Part shown: piece by piece, positions 8,234-16,940 of the stretch
Layout: the number at the start of each line of letters is the position of its first letter
How positions within the stretch are numbered: position 1 is the first letter of the stretch
DNA from: Bacillota bacterium
Lineage (GTDB): Bacteria; Bacillota; Clostridia; Christensenellales; Aristaeellaceae
Direction of reading: 5' to 3'
Length of the DNA stretch: 52,562 nt
NCBI GenBank assembly: GCA_023415145.1
Contig: JAEZLW010000091.1
Span: forward strand, 1-52,562
Program-made: the position numbers and the translations under genes
Notes under the pieces: model-generated
What the model saw: only the letters and a program-made list of their open reading frames with translations
The model's database searches: none
What the model was told of the DNA's origin: nothing

Positions 8234-9061
8234 TCATCCTTTCACCGCTCCGGATGTCAGCCCCTGCATAAACAGCTTCTGCATAAAAAGATACAGTACG
8301 ATGATGGGCAATGACGCCAGCATGACATTGGCGAACACAAGGTTCCACCTGGAGGTGTATGCGCCTATCGCGTTGTAAATACCCGTCGTAATCGTCTTGC
8401 CGCCCCGGAAGCCGAGGATATACATGGGGTTTAGAAAATCATTCCAAATCCACATCCCCAGGAAAATAACAGCCGTTGCCGTACAGGGTTTGACCAGGGG
8501 GAAGATAATTCGAAAGAAAGTGATGATGGGATTTGCCCCATCGATATATGCCGACTCATCGAGGCTGGCGGGTATGGTCTTGATAAATCCGACGTAGAGA
8601 AAAATGGTGGTGCTGAAATATGTACCGGCATAAAACAGAAGCAGGCCGGGCATGGTGTACAAAAGATGCAGCGTGCTAAGCGTTTTGATGCTGGGGATCA
8701 GTGTGACCACCGGAGGAATCATGATACCGGCAAGTGAGAATATGTAAAGGCCCTGGTACACCTTTCCCTTTCTTCTGGCGATGATATATGCCGCCATGGA
8801 GGTCAGCAGTATCAGAATGGCAACCGACGAAACAGTGATGAAGATGCTGTTTTTGTATAGCTCCAGCATGTTAGAGCTTTGATACGCCTCCACAAAATTT
8901 TCAAGCGTGAACTGCTTTGGCAGGTCCAAAGGCGACTTGATGATTTCGCTGTAAGGTTTGACGGCGTTTACCACAGCGATATACAATGGCGCAAGATACA
9001 AAAGCGCAAAGAAAAGAACAAGAATCTTTTTGATGAAGTTGCCAACCGCCATTTTTTTCAT
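8234..9061 (-). CDS. Sugar ABC transporter permease, MalG/CUT1 type
   Basis: Inner-membrane permease of a CUT1 carbohydrate ABC transporter, 275 aa. ATG 9061 is one base after the partner permease's TGA, with GAGGTGG upstream, so translation is coupled; a longer reading to 9118 is rejected. Six hydrophobic segments are seen. The cytoplasmic EAA loop reads DESAYIDGANPIITFFRIIFPL, the docking site for the ATPase. The C terminus ends ...GLTSGAVKG, typical of MalG-like proteins. No ATPase gene is in this operon; a shared MsmK/UgpC-type ATPase elsewhere is expected. Confidence 0.93.
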   Translation of the reverse strand: MKKMAVGNFIKKILVLFFALLYLAPLYIAVVNAVKPYSEIIKSPLDLPKQFTLENFVEAYQSSNMLELYKNSIFITVSSVAILILLTSMAAYIIARRKGKVYQGLYIFSLAGIMIPPVVTLIPSIKTLSTLHLLYTMPGLLLFYAGTYFSTTIFLYVGFIKTIPASLDESAYIDGANPIITFFRIIFPLVKPCTATAVIFLGMWIWNDFLNPMYILGFRGGKTITTGIYNAIGAYTSRWNLVFANVMLASLPIIVLYLFMQKLFMQGLTSGAVKG

Positions 9062-9062
9062 G

Positions 9063-9932
9063 TCAGTATTCCACCTCATGTCTCTTTGAAATGGCAAGCT
9101 GCACAATGGATAAAACAACGATCATAACAAAAAGGACTATGATAGCCGCGGAAGAATATCCCCGCCGGTTGTATTCGAAAGCCTTTTCCACACCAAAGAG
9201 GGTAACGGTCTGGGTAGCGCCACCGGGGCCACCCCCGGTGATAACCTTGACGTGATCATACTGCTTGAGCCCGCCGGCCACCGACAGGATGCTGTTGATG
9301 GTAATCCCCGGTGCCAATAATGGCAGCGTGATGTGAAAGAACCGGTAGAACCACCCCGCGCCATCCACTTTGCAGGCCTCGTAAATCTCCTGCGGGATCG
9401 TCGACAGGGTGGAGATATAGATCACCACAAAGAAGCCAAGGCTGTTCCAGCAGATGATGCCTGAAATCATAAAGATCGTCGTCATCGGGGTGGCGTAAAA
9501 ATCCACATTCGCCCAACCGAGTGTTTTCAGGATGGAATTGATCACGCCACCGTTCGTCTGCACCATATAGGACCAAACAAAAGCCACGACCACACTGCTT
9601 AATACGGTGGGAATGAAAATGGCACTTCTTGAAATGCCCAGCAGCTTTCCCTTGTCGTTTAAAAGTGCCGCCAATATAATGCCAAGCACATTGTATATCA
9701 AAGCCGTTACGACCATAATGATGACCGTAACCTTCAGCGCATTGAAAAATTGCGCATCATTGAACAGGTTGTAGAAGTTCTTCAACCCAATAAAGCGGAA
9801 AACGGGACTGATGCCATCCCAATTCGTGAAGCTGTATAAGAAACACATGATCACCGGTACGATCATGAAAATGATGTACACCAAAAATCCCGGGGCCAAA
9901 AAGAGCGTATCATACAGTTTGTTTTGTTTCAT
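9063..9932 (-). CDS. Sugar ABC transporter permease, MalF/CUT1 type
   Basis: Membrane permease partner, 289 aa. It starts at ATG 9932 with GGAGG 11 bases upstream. An N-terminal hydrophobic segment (FLAPGFLVYIIFMIVPVIM) is followed by five more. The EAA loop reads EIYEACKVDGAGWFYRFFHITLP. It lies between the binding protein gene (upstream, separated by a hairpin) and the MalG-type permease (downstream, one-base gap). Sugar specificity cannot be read from the sequence; the neighbouring YesM/YesN system suggests induction by an extracellular oligosaccharide. Confidence 0.93.
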   Translation of the reverse strand: MKQNKLYDTLFLAPGFLVYIIFMIVPVIMCFLYSFTNWDGISPVFRFIGLKNFYNLFNDAQFFNALKVTVIIMVVTALIYNVLGIILAALLNDKGKLLGISRSAIFIPTVLSSVVVAFVWSYMVQTNGGVINSILKTLGWANVDFYATPMTTIFMISGIICWNSLGFFVVIYISTLSTIPQEIYEACKVDGAGWFYRFFHITLPLLAPGITINSILSVAGGLKQYDHVKVITGGGPGGATQTVTLFGVEKAFEYNRRGYSSAAIIVLFVMIVVLSIVQLAISKRHEVEY

Positions 9933-9952
9933 TGCTAGGATCCCTCCACTAT

Positions 9953-9985
9953 AAAAGGGGGTAAACTTTTTACGGCTTACCCCCC
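9953..9985 (-). terminator. Terminator-like hairpin between binding protein and permeases
   Basis: Arms GGGGGTAA (9957-9964) and TTACCCCC (9977-9984). On the minus strand the stem is followed by TTTT. This looks like a leaky intrinsic terminator that would lower permease expression relative to the binding protein. Confidence 0.75.
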
Positions 9986-10025
9986 TTGCGGCATCGAAAT
10001 CTGCTCGCTTGCCGAAGACCTTTGT

Positions 10026-11282
10026 TTAGTTCATAGCCTCATTCGCGATGGCCCATTCCTTGTCGAGATTGTCAAGCTCGGTAGCGACATCGTTGCCAAT
10101 GGCGATATTCTGGGTGAGCTTGTTGGTATAGTAATCCTTCAGGCCGGGCAGGAAGGCTGCGTCGCCTGTCATGCTCTCGAAGCCTTCGACTTCTTTCATG
10201 TCCGCGATGGTTTCTTCGATGTACTTGCGCAGCGGAATCATTTCATAGGGGATGGACTCTTTTGTCGTGGGGAACAACTGCTCGCTCTTGAGGAAATCGC
10301 TATAGAGCTCCTTGTCGGTGAAGAAGAACTTGACGAAGTCCTTGCAAACTTCCGGATACTTGCTGGTAGCGCTGATGGACAGGCCTTCATTCACAAATAC
10401 CGACAGGACATTGGCGTTTTCATCACCGGGCATCGGGAACCAGCCGACCTCGAAATCCTGCTCTGCTTTGGCAACCTCTGCGTTGACCCAGGAGCCCATG
10501 GGCAGCATGGCCGCTTTGCCCGTAAAGAACTGCTCAAGCATCTGCGTATAGGTGATGCTGGGCAGGCTGCTGCCGGCGTAATTCTGGCACAGGTACTGGT
10601 ACTTCTCCATTGCCCTGACAAGATCCGGGTTGTTGAACTTTACGGTATCGGCGTTCCTCTCCGCGCCCCAATTCGGATTCTTGGCAAGAAGATCGGTGCC
10701 TGCGATCATGTTGGCCAGCATGATTTGGGGCCAGCCATCCTTGATGCCGATGGAGAGGGGGAGGATATCCTTTGCCTTCAGCGTTTCGCATACGTCCAGG
10801 AACGCCTGGTACGTTTGGGGAACCTCAAGGCCATTGTCGGCAAAGATGCTCTTGTTGTAGAACACGCCGATGACCTGCTTTTTATAGTTGGCTACATATT
10901 GCTTGCCGCCGATTTTCCCAATGCTGGGGTCCAGCAGATAGTCCAGCTCTGCATCTTCAAAGGACGCCAATGCGCCGGAGGGCACAAAGTCGGCAGGATT
11001 CTGCATGACCATGACATCGGGGAACTGGCCTGTTGCAAGAAGCGTCTTTTCATACTGGAACACGTTCACGTTCGAGGAGGGCTGCCCGATGATTTCTACG
11101 ACGACTTCAGGGTGTGCCGCCATATACCTGTCCGCGATGGATTGCCAGAATTCCAGCGGAAGCTGGGGCTGAATATTGACGCAGAATACGATTTTCGCCT
11201 TGTTTGCTTCAGCGAGACTGCTGCCTGCGCAGAGCCCCAGCAGTAGGATAACGGCCAGGAGAAGGGATAGCATTCTTTTCAT
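10026..11282 (-). CDS. Extracellular sugar-binding protein, CUT1 type
   Basis: Solute-binding protein of family 1 (UgpB/MsmE-like), 418 aa. The signal peptide covers residues 1-24 (MKRMLSLLLAVILLL...SSLA). Cys18 is preceded by Leu-Gly-Leu, which does not fit a lipobox, so signal peptidase I cleavage is more likely. Downstream features include an ADRYMAAHPEVVVEI segment and FPDVMVMQNP, matching the usual 'F..kyP.v.V' and 'PDV' patterns. ATG 11282 is preceded by AAAGGAG. It is followed by the attenuating hairpin and the two permeases. Its own promoter is at 11329. Confidence 0.93.
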   Translation of the reverse strand: MKRMLSLLLAVILLLGLCAGSSLAEANKAKIVFCVNIQPQLPLEFWQSIADRYMAAHPEVVVEIIGQPSSNVNVFQYEKTLLATGQFPDVMVMQNPADFVPSGALASFEDAELDYLLDPSIGKIGGKQYVANYKKQVIGVFYNKSIFADNGLEVPQTYQAFLDVCETLKAKDILPLSIGIKDGWPQIMLANMIAGTDLLAKNPNWGAERNADTVKFNNPDLVRAMEKYQYLCQNYAGSSLPSITYTQMLEQFFTGKAAMLPMGSWVNAEVAKAEQDFEVGWFPMPGDENANVLSVFVNEGLSISATSKYPEVCKDFVKFFFTDKELYSDFLKSEQLFPTTKESIPYEMIPLRKYIEETIADMKEVEGFESMTGDAAFLPGLKDYYTNKLTQNIAIGNDVATELDNLDKEWAIANEAMN

Positions 11283-11328
11283 GACTGATCACTCCTTTAT
11301 TCTATTTCGGTCACCTTTGATAGTATTC

Positions 11329-11357
11329 ATGGTATCGCTTTGTCTATTTAGCGTCAA
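11329..11357 (-). promoter_or_regulatory. Probable promoter of the sugar ABC operon
   Basis: On the minus strand TTGACG (11352-11357), 17 bases, then TACCAT (11329-11334). The -10 is imperfect, as expected for an activator-dependent promoter. It lies between the response regulator stop and the binding protein start. The YesN-type regulator encoded upstream is the likely activator. Confidence 0.5.
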
Positions 11358-11390
11358 TATTATGAATTCTAGTTTTTTGTGGTAAAAATT

Positions 11391-12593
11391 CTAGCTGCGC
11401 GTTTCCGTTGGAAGGTTGCCCGTTATTTTTTTGTATATCTTTAAAAAATAGTGATAGTCGGTAAAGCCCACCTTTTCTGCCACTTCATACACCTTCAGGC
11501 CGGAGTTGGCCAATAACTGCTTTGCCTTTTCAATTCTGTACCTGTTCACATAATTTGTAAAGGAGTCTCCGGTTGCTTTCTTAAATATCTGGCCTAAATA
11601 AGAGGTGTTGATTTCACAAATGTTCGCGACCTGCTTGAGTGATATAGCAGCATGATAATTCGACGCAATATAAGCAAGGGTGCGGTCCACCGCCTTGTTC
11701 CACTTGCCCTCCTGCTGTTCTCCCTCCGGGGATGATTTGTCACGGTCAAAGCGCTCCGCCGCAGCATGATACGATTTCCAGATATCCTCTATTGTACTTG
11801 CGATGATACCCACACTTGTTGCAATCGGCTTATGAAAACGCTCTTGCGCCTGCCTGATTACATGCGATAGCATACCGGCTGCCACGGAAACCATATCGTC
11901 CTCCCGGCCGCCGGAAAGCAAAAGAACAACACGGTTCTTTGCATCAATAAATGTAAAATCCCCTTCCTTCACCAGCGTATTGCAGATTTGATGCAAGCCA
12001 AACGCGGCGTTTGGTTCGCCATAACCAGGCATGCCTCCGTTGTCATTCTCCAAAAAACATACCGCGCAAAGATAGCGTTCCGCTGTCAAGGATATATCCA
12101 GAAAGGCCGTCTTTTCTTCAAATTCGCCTCGGCCTATGGCGTTGGTTACAAGCCTGTTCAGCGTGTTTGACCGGAGCAGCTCAATCCCCTGATACAACTG
12201 TGTGGTGCGCAGCATTTCCTTTTCGATGTTGTTGACCAGGTCAGCAAGATTGGAAATGAGTTCGTCATTGTCTATGGGCTTGAGTAAATAACCGTCAACG
12301 CTCAGCCGGATGGCCTCCTTTAGGAAGGCGTAATCGCTGAAACCGCTCAGTATGATGATTCTGATGGGAATACCGAGTTCCCTGACTGTTTTGATCAGCC
12401 CGATGCCATCCATTCCCGGCATCCTGATATCAGTAATCAGGATATGCGGCTGATTTGCGCAAATCAACGCCAGCGCCTCTGTGCCGTTGTGCGCTTCGCC
12501 GGATATTTCCAGGCCTAGGCTGTCCCACTCGATGGTCTCCCGCAAGCCCTTGCATATGATAGGTTCATCGTCAACAAGTAATACCCTGTACAT
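11391..12593 (-). CDS. YesN-type response regulator with AraC DNA-binding domain
   Basis: Two-component response regulator, 400 aa. The N-terminal receiver domain has the acidic pair Asp8/Asp9, phosphoacceptor Asp55 (ILITDIRMPG) and Lys105 (YLLKPID). A linker of about 180 residues leads to a C-terminal AraC-type double helix-turn-helix from about residue 300, with the usual ending VAEKVGFTDYHYFLKIYKKITGNLP. Its ATG lies inside the end of the histidine kinase gene (23-base overlap), so the two are coupled. It probably activates the binding protein/permease operon just downstream. Confidence 0.95.
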   Translation of the reverse strand: MYRVLLVDDEPIICKGLRETIEWDSLGLEISGEAHNGTEALALICANQPHILITDIRMPGMDGIGLIKTVRELGIPIRIIILSGFSDYAFLKEAIRLSVDGYLLKPIDNDELISNLADLVNNIEKEMLRTTQLYQGIELLRSNTLNRLVTNAIGRGEFEEKTAFLDISLTAERYLCAVCFLENDNGGMPGYGEPNAAFGLHQICNTLVKEGDFTFIDAKNRVVLLLSGGREDDMVSVAAGMLSHVIRQAQERFHKPIATSVGIIASTIEDIWKSYHAAAERFDRDKSSPEGEQQEGKWNKAVDRTLAYIASNYHAAISLKQVANICEINTSYLGQIFKKATGDSFTNYVNRYRIEKAKQLLANSGLKVYEVAEKVGFTDYHYFLKIYKKITGNLPTETRS

Positions 12594-14400
12594 ACCGTTC
12601 CATCTCCTCCTTGGACATAACAGGAAGCGAAAGCTCGATTACCGTTCCTTCCCCCAACCTGCTGGTAATTTTTATGCCGTAGTCATCGCCGATCAGTATG
12701 CATTTGCGCTGATGCACATTGTGCAAGCCAATGCTGCTGGAGTTATCCTGATCTCTGTTCCCGGTCAGGCCGGCTGTGACCTCTTTGGCTTTGGCTTCAT
12801 CCATGCCCTTACCGTTGTCGGAAATCCGAAGCACAAGCCTGCCTCCGCTGATCAATCCCTCGATCATGATGCGGCCGCCCGAGAGCTTCTCGCCCATGCC
12901 GTGCGCAATGGCGTTTTCCACAATGGGCTGGAGGGTGAGCTTGAGCACGCCCAGCAAAAGAGCGTTGTTTTCAATGTTTATGGCAACATCAAATGCATTG
13001 TTATACCTTAGCTTCTGCAATTCGATATAGGAACGCACATAATCGATTTCTTCCCTCAGGTCAACGATGATCCCTCTCATTTTGATATTCCATCGAAACA
13101 TGTTGCCAAGGAGATGGATCATCTTTGCCGTCTGAACATCCTTGTTGAGCTGTGCCGTGATACGGATGGATTCCAGTGTGTTGAAAAGAAAATGAGGATC
13201 TATCTGTGCCTGCAGCGCGTGCAGTTCAGCAGTTTTGGTTTTGATTTCGAATATGTACACGTTCTTGATGTATTCTTCAAGCTTGGCGCACATGGTATTA
13301 AAGCTTTGCTCCAGATAGCCGATCTCATCTTTCGCGCCAACCGCTATGCGGGTGTCAAGCTTTCCGCGTTCGACATCCTTCATGTTTCTGACCAGCGATT
13401 TGATTCTTTTTGCTAGCACCGATGCTGATATCAGGCCAATCGTCATGGTCAGCGCTATACTTACCGCGATGATGTTGTTAATGTTGGCACGTATCCCGTC
13501 GGTTTCTCTTTCAATGATCCGCTTGTCCACGATGTCCACGTATGTAAATCCGGTATCTTCCGAATAGAGTCTGTTGACGATATTCTTTTTACTGGTTTTC
13601 AAGTCCTGTGGCCCGCTCGCCAGATACGCCTCATACGGAAAAGGCTGGCCGGACATGACACCAGTGGAATCGAACAGCGTCAGGCCATCACCGGTGATGA
13701 CATAAATCGTCCCCTTGAAGCTGGAGGAATCCTTGTAGGCGGTTTTGAAATAATCCGCCCGCATGCTGACGACGGCCATTCCAAGAGGCTTGTCAAATCG
13801 AATGGAATTCTCATCAAACAGGAATATCCGGTAGCTTATCATGGGGATGTTGTTCACGCTGGACGAGTTGATATAATCAGGAATATGGTTGGGAACAAAC
13901 GCAATCTTGTTGCTGACCTCTCCGCTGCCCAAAAAGTCATGCCGATAAAAATCATAATCGATGGATACATCCCGGTTTCGTATGTTGGAACAAAAGAATA
14001 TTTCCTTTCCGTTATAATCGATAAGCAAAATGTCAGAGATAGCGGTGTTTGAGCTGCAGGTATCCTGCAAATAGCCTAAAATTGCACTTGATTTATAACT
14101 GTTGTTCCTTCGCGCTTCTTTCATTGGATTGATAAAGTCCACGATGCTTGTGTTATTGTTGAAATATTGCTTGTGATAAAGCTGCGCGAATATATTCTTG
14201 ACATCCTTGTACCGGTCGTCGCCGTAGTTTTTGACCTTCAGGATCACTTCATTGTCAAACCGTGATTCCATATCGGTCAATATGTCGATCATGTTGGAGG
14301 TGACCAGATAGGACGTAAGCCCCAGGCCTAGAAATATGACGAGGCAGTAAGTGAGCATCAGCTTCAGATAAAACTTGTTTTCCAGGATGATCTTGTACAG
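12571..14400 (-). CDS. YesM-type sensor histidine kinase
   Basis: Membrane sensor kinase of the YesM family. There is a first membrane helix (LMLTYCLVIFLGLGL), a large extracellular sensing region, a second helix near the middle, HAMP (VERGKLDTRI...), the His_kinase domain with the phosphoacceptor in LQAQIDPHFLFNTLESI, and an HATPase with VENAIAHGM and ISDNGKGMD. The start is unclear: the frame opens with TTG 14472 without an SD, while AAGGAGG at 14410-14416 lies 9 bases before CTG 14400 and directly abuts TTG 14409. No ATG is available in the N-terminal part. I give the CTG; TTG 14409 or 14472 are alternatives. Confidence 0.88.
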   Translation of the reverse strand: MYKIILENKFYLKLMLTYCLVIFLGLGLTSYLVTSNMIDILTDMESRFDNEVILKVKNYGDDRYKDVKNIFAQLYHKQYFNNNTSIVDFINPMKEARRNNSYKSSAILGYLQDTCSSNTAISDILLIDYNGKEIFFCSNIRNRDVSIDYDFYRHDFLGSGEVSNKIAFVPNHIPDYINSSSVNNIPMISYRIFLFDENSIRFDKPLGMAVVSMRADYFKTAYKDSSSFKGTIYVITGDGLTLFDSTGVMSGQPFPYEAYLASGPQDLKTSKKNIVNRLYSEDTGFTYVDIVDKRIIERETDGIRANINNIIAVSIALTMTIGLISASVLAKRIKSLVRNMKDVERGKLDTRIAVGAKDEIGYLEQSFNTMCAKLEEYIKNVYIFEIKTKTAELHALQAQIDPHFLFNTLESIRITAQLNKDVQTAKMIHLLGNMFRWNIKMRGIIVDLREEIDYVRSYIELQKLRYNNAFDVAINIENNALLLGVLKLTLQPIVENAIAHGMGEKLSGGRIMIEGLISGGRLVLRISDNGKGMDEAKAKEVTAGLTGNRDQDNSSSIGLHNVHQRKCILIGDDYGIKITSRLGEGTVIELSLPVMSKEEMERYVQGITC

Positions 14401-14559
14401 GGCTTCCAACCTCCTTACATTCAGGCAGGGTTCATGAAAGCTTTTGATCACTTTGAGCTCAGATGCAGGCAAGCTGTTGGCGCAGCGAGGCTTTCTCCCG
14501 GCCTCGGCGTTTTGCAGATAGGACTGAAATACTCCCTTAGGTACGGCATGTACGCGGTA

Positions 14560-14743
14560 AGTTTTTCGAAAAGGACAAAGCGTTTCTTCTTTTCGCCGGT
14601 TGAAAAATCAACTGCCCTCCGTTGGCGTTTGGCTGTTGGCACAAGAGCAGCAGCGGAGGTGGAAACGGTTTGCTGCACGCCAAAGTACAACGCGAGGGCT
14701 TGACATCCGCTGAAAACAGACGACAAGCCCTCTTTGTTATTTT
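14560..14743 (+). other. Non-coding element ending in a hairpin and T-rich tail
   Basis: The stretch between the kinase and the ribose-type binding protein (14401-14802) holds no supportable gene. Its plus strand ends in a hairpin, arms GAGGGCTTG (14694-14702) and CAAGCCCTC (14724-14732), followed by TTTGTTATTTT, the form of an intrinsic terminator on the plus strand, although no plus-strand gene lies upstream. The segment 14638-14708 contains, in order, GCACAAG, GCGGAG, AACGCGA and GGGCTTGACATCC, words found in the same order in the 16S rRNA 930-loop region. It may be a small RNA, a dispersed repeat or a degenerate rRNA-like fragment; I cannot decide. Confidence 0.4.
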
Positions 14744-14802
14744 GCGTAGCCTAGTTGCCTAATATTTAGGGGTTGCTTTTGGTTTTGACAGGATCGCATG
14801 CA

Positions 14803-15870
14803 TCAATCGTAGAGCAGGGGAGCGATCTTTTCAGCATCCATGTTCTCATGGGTGTAGAACTGGCAGCCGGTATCGACCATCACAGGAATCTCCTCACCGG
14901 CCAGGGCTTTTACGGCCAGTTCAACGGCATAGTAGCCGATCATGTAAGCATCCTGTGCAACAGCGCCGTAGAACCACTGGTTGCGGACGGCATTCTTCAG
15001 CGTGGCGCCGGCATCAAAGCCGATGACGACCAGATCCTTGTACTTGCCGCTTACACGGTCCAGATCGGAGCCATCGGCGGTGGCGGTCAGAACACCGTCG
15101 ACAGAGCCGGAGTTGGAGCAGAAGATGGACAGCAGATTATCCATCGCAAGGATGCCCTGTGCTGTGGTCTGGCAATCCGTTACGTTGGTGGAAGCCGGAA
15201 CGGAGACATTGATGACAACTGCCGCTGCGGATGCGCTGGCAACTGCATACTTGTCATGGCCGGTAACAGCCACGGCGCCCGGATGCACCGCTTCACACAG
15301 CTCAGACATCTTGCGGATGTAACCGACCGTACGGCCAACGATGGACGCGGACGTTGCATCCTGGGAGAACACGCTCAACAAAACAGGCTTTTCGGGCGTG
15401 GCATTCTTGATCGCCTCGGCGATGGACGGAATGGCAAACATGTTCTCGGCAGCCAGAGCGCCGGCGGCCTCGTTGTCGGTGGATGCAGTCGACAGAATTG
15501 TGCCTTCGGGTGCATTGGGCACACCGGAGTCAAAGCCGATGACCGGTACGCCTTTCTCCTTGGCGTTTAGAAGCTGCTCAACGACAGATTCGGTGTCCAG
15601 CGCGGCCAGGCAAAGCGCGGCGGGGTTCTTCGCAATCACGGCGTTGAGCATATCAAGCTGGATGGCGATGTCGGATTCAGAGGGGGGGCCGTCAAAGGTG
15701 ACAGTTACGCCATACTTTGCACCGGCATCCTCAGAGCCTTGTTTAACGACCTGCCAGAACTGATGCTGGAATCCCTTGGAGATGATGGCGATGTAATCGG
15801 CCTCCGCGAACGCTGCAGCGACAGACGACATCATGACCAGAACGAGGAGAAGAGCAACAAGTTTTTTCAT
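14803..15870 (-). CDS. Ribose-type sugar ABC transporter substrate-binding protein
   Basis: Periplasmic-binding-protein-like (RbsB/CUT2) solute receptor, 355 aa. The signal peptide ends at VAAAFA-EA around residue 22; no lipobox cysteine. Typical features are ISKGFQHQFWQVVKQGSEDAG near the mature N terminus, PVIGFDSG, and the hinge segment VVIGFDAG. ATG 15870 follows AGGAGGGT. It is the third gene of an ATPase-permease-binding protein operon. A small hairpin lies before it. Ligand (ribose, xylose, galactose or other monosaccharide) cannot be told from sequence alone. Confidence 0.93.
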   Translation of the reverse strand: MKKLVALLLVLVMMSSVAAAFAEADYIAIISKGFQHQFWQVVKQGSEDAGAKYGVTVTFDGPPSESDIAIQLDMLNAVIAKNPAALCLAALDTESVVEQLLNAKEKGVPVIGFDSGVPNAPEGTILSTASTDNEAAGALAAENMFAIPSIAEAIKNATPEKPVLLSVFSQDATSASIVGRTVGYIRKMSELCEAVHPGAVAVTGHDKYAVASASAAAVVINVSVPASTNVTDCQTTAQGILAMDNLLSIFCSNSGSVDGVLTATADGSDLDRVSGKYKDLVVIGFDAGATLKNAVRNQWFYGAVAQDAYMIGYYAVELAVKALAGEEIPVMVDTGCQFYTHENMDAEKIAPLLYD

Positions 15871-15897
15871 GCGGTATACCCTCCTAACATAATTATC

Positions 15898-15920
15898 CTT
15901 ACGGCCATCAAGCCGTTAAG
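15898..15920 (-). repeat. Hairpin between permease and binding protein genes
   Basis: Stem ACGGC (15901-15905) / GCCGT (15912-15916) with a 6-base loop, extended by a bulged outer stem. It lies 31 bases upstream of the binding protein start in the 65-base gap. Confidence 0.45.
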
Positions 15921-15935
15921 ATCACAGTTTCGAAA

Positions 15936-16925
15936 TCAAGATGACAGTTTCCTGACTTCAGACGCCTTCTTGATGCGGTACTGGTCAAGCAGCACTGCGC
16001 CGATGACCACAGCGCCGGTGAAAAATGTCTGCCAATGGCCTTGCAGCCCCATCGACATCAGTCCCTGCTTCAGTACGCTCATGATGAACACGCCGATCAT
16101 TGTACCGGTCAGTGTACCTGCCCCCCCCATCATGGACGTACCGCCGATAACAACGCCTGCGATGGCCAGCAATTCAAGGCCATTGCCGGTGGATGGGATG
16201 ATCGACGTATAGACTGCTGCGTAAAAGACGCCTGCCAGGCCGGCGAAAAATCCGCTGAATGTATAGACAAGGAAAAGCCATTTCCTGGTATTGATGCCGG
16301 ATAAGCGGGTAGCCTCAAAGTTGGACCCCATCGCATACGTGTAGCGTCCAAACCTGGTGCGGTTCAATAAAACCCACCCGATGATGAATGCAAGCACGAC
16401 CCAAACGGCCCCGATCGGAAATGAAGGCAGGATAAAGCTGTTGGATGTTTTATAGAAGACATTTTTGAACAAGCCGTCTGCTGACCCGATGGTCGGATAA
16501 CGCATCGTCATAACATTGGTAACGATTGCTCCAAAGCCCATACCGATCATTTGTGTACCCAGTGTCGCAATGAACGGAGGCAGCTTCAGGTATGCGACCA
16601 TCAGGCCGTTGAGCAGTCCAAAGACGGTTGCGACAAGCACCGCCAGGGCAAGCGCTGCCCAGATGTTCCAGCCCCACATGTTATAGGCCGCACCGCCAAT
16701 CAAAGCGCCGCACATCATGTTTGTGCCGATGGAAAGATCGATGCCCCCGGTAATAATGACAAATGTAACACCTATGGCCATAAAGCCAATGTAATACGAA
16801 GCATTCAAAATGTTTACGATATAATCCCATGAGAAAAAGTTCTTTCCGAAAACCGAGAAAAAGACATACAGGAGCACGAGTACCCCCGGTGCCAGCAGCT
16901 TCTGCCATTCAGTCTTTTTTTTCAT
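15936..16925 (-). CDS. Ribose-type sugar ABC transporter permease
   Basis: CUT2 permease (RbsC-like), 329 aa with about eight to ten hydrophobic segments. Visible family signatures are FVIITGGIDLSIG in the first third, the GLLNGLMVAYLKLPPFIATLGT segment, and LAIAGVVIGGTSMMGGAGT near the C terminus. ATG 16925 is preceded by AAAGGGA, 15 bases after the ATPase stop. It forms the channel for the transporter with the flanking ATPase and binding protein. Confidence 0.94.
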   Translation of the reverse strand: MKKKTEWQKLLAPGVLVLLYVFFSVFGKNFFSWDYIVNILNASYYIGFMAIGVTFVIITGGIDLSIGTNMMCGALIGGAAYNMWGWNIWAALALAVLVATVFGLLNGLMVAYLKLPPFIATLGTQMIGMGFGAIVTNVMTMRYPTIGSADGLFKNVFYKTSNSFILPSFPIGAVWVVLAFIIGWVLLNRTRFGRYTYAMGSNFEATRLSGINTRKWLFLVYTFSGFFAGLAGVFYAAVYTSIIPSTGNGLELLAIAGVVIGGTSMMGGAGTLTGTMIGVFIMSVLKQGLMSMGLQGHWQTFFTGAVVIGAVLLDQYRIKKASEVRKLSS

Positions 16926-16940
16926 GCATTCATGTCCCTT

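Noticed and set aside
14448..14726. Open frame of about 90 codons on the minus strand and a similar one on the plus strand
   Set aside because: No SD, no recognisable domain, and all frames are about equally open; better explained as a non-coding element with a hairpin.
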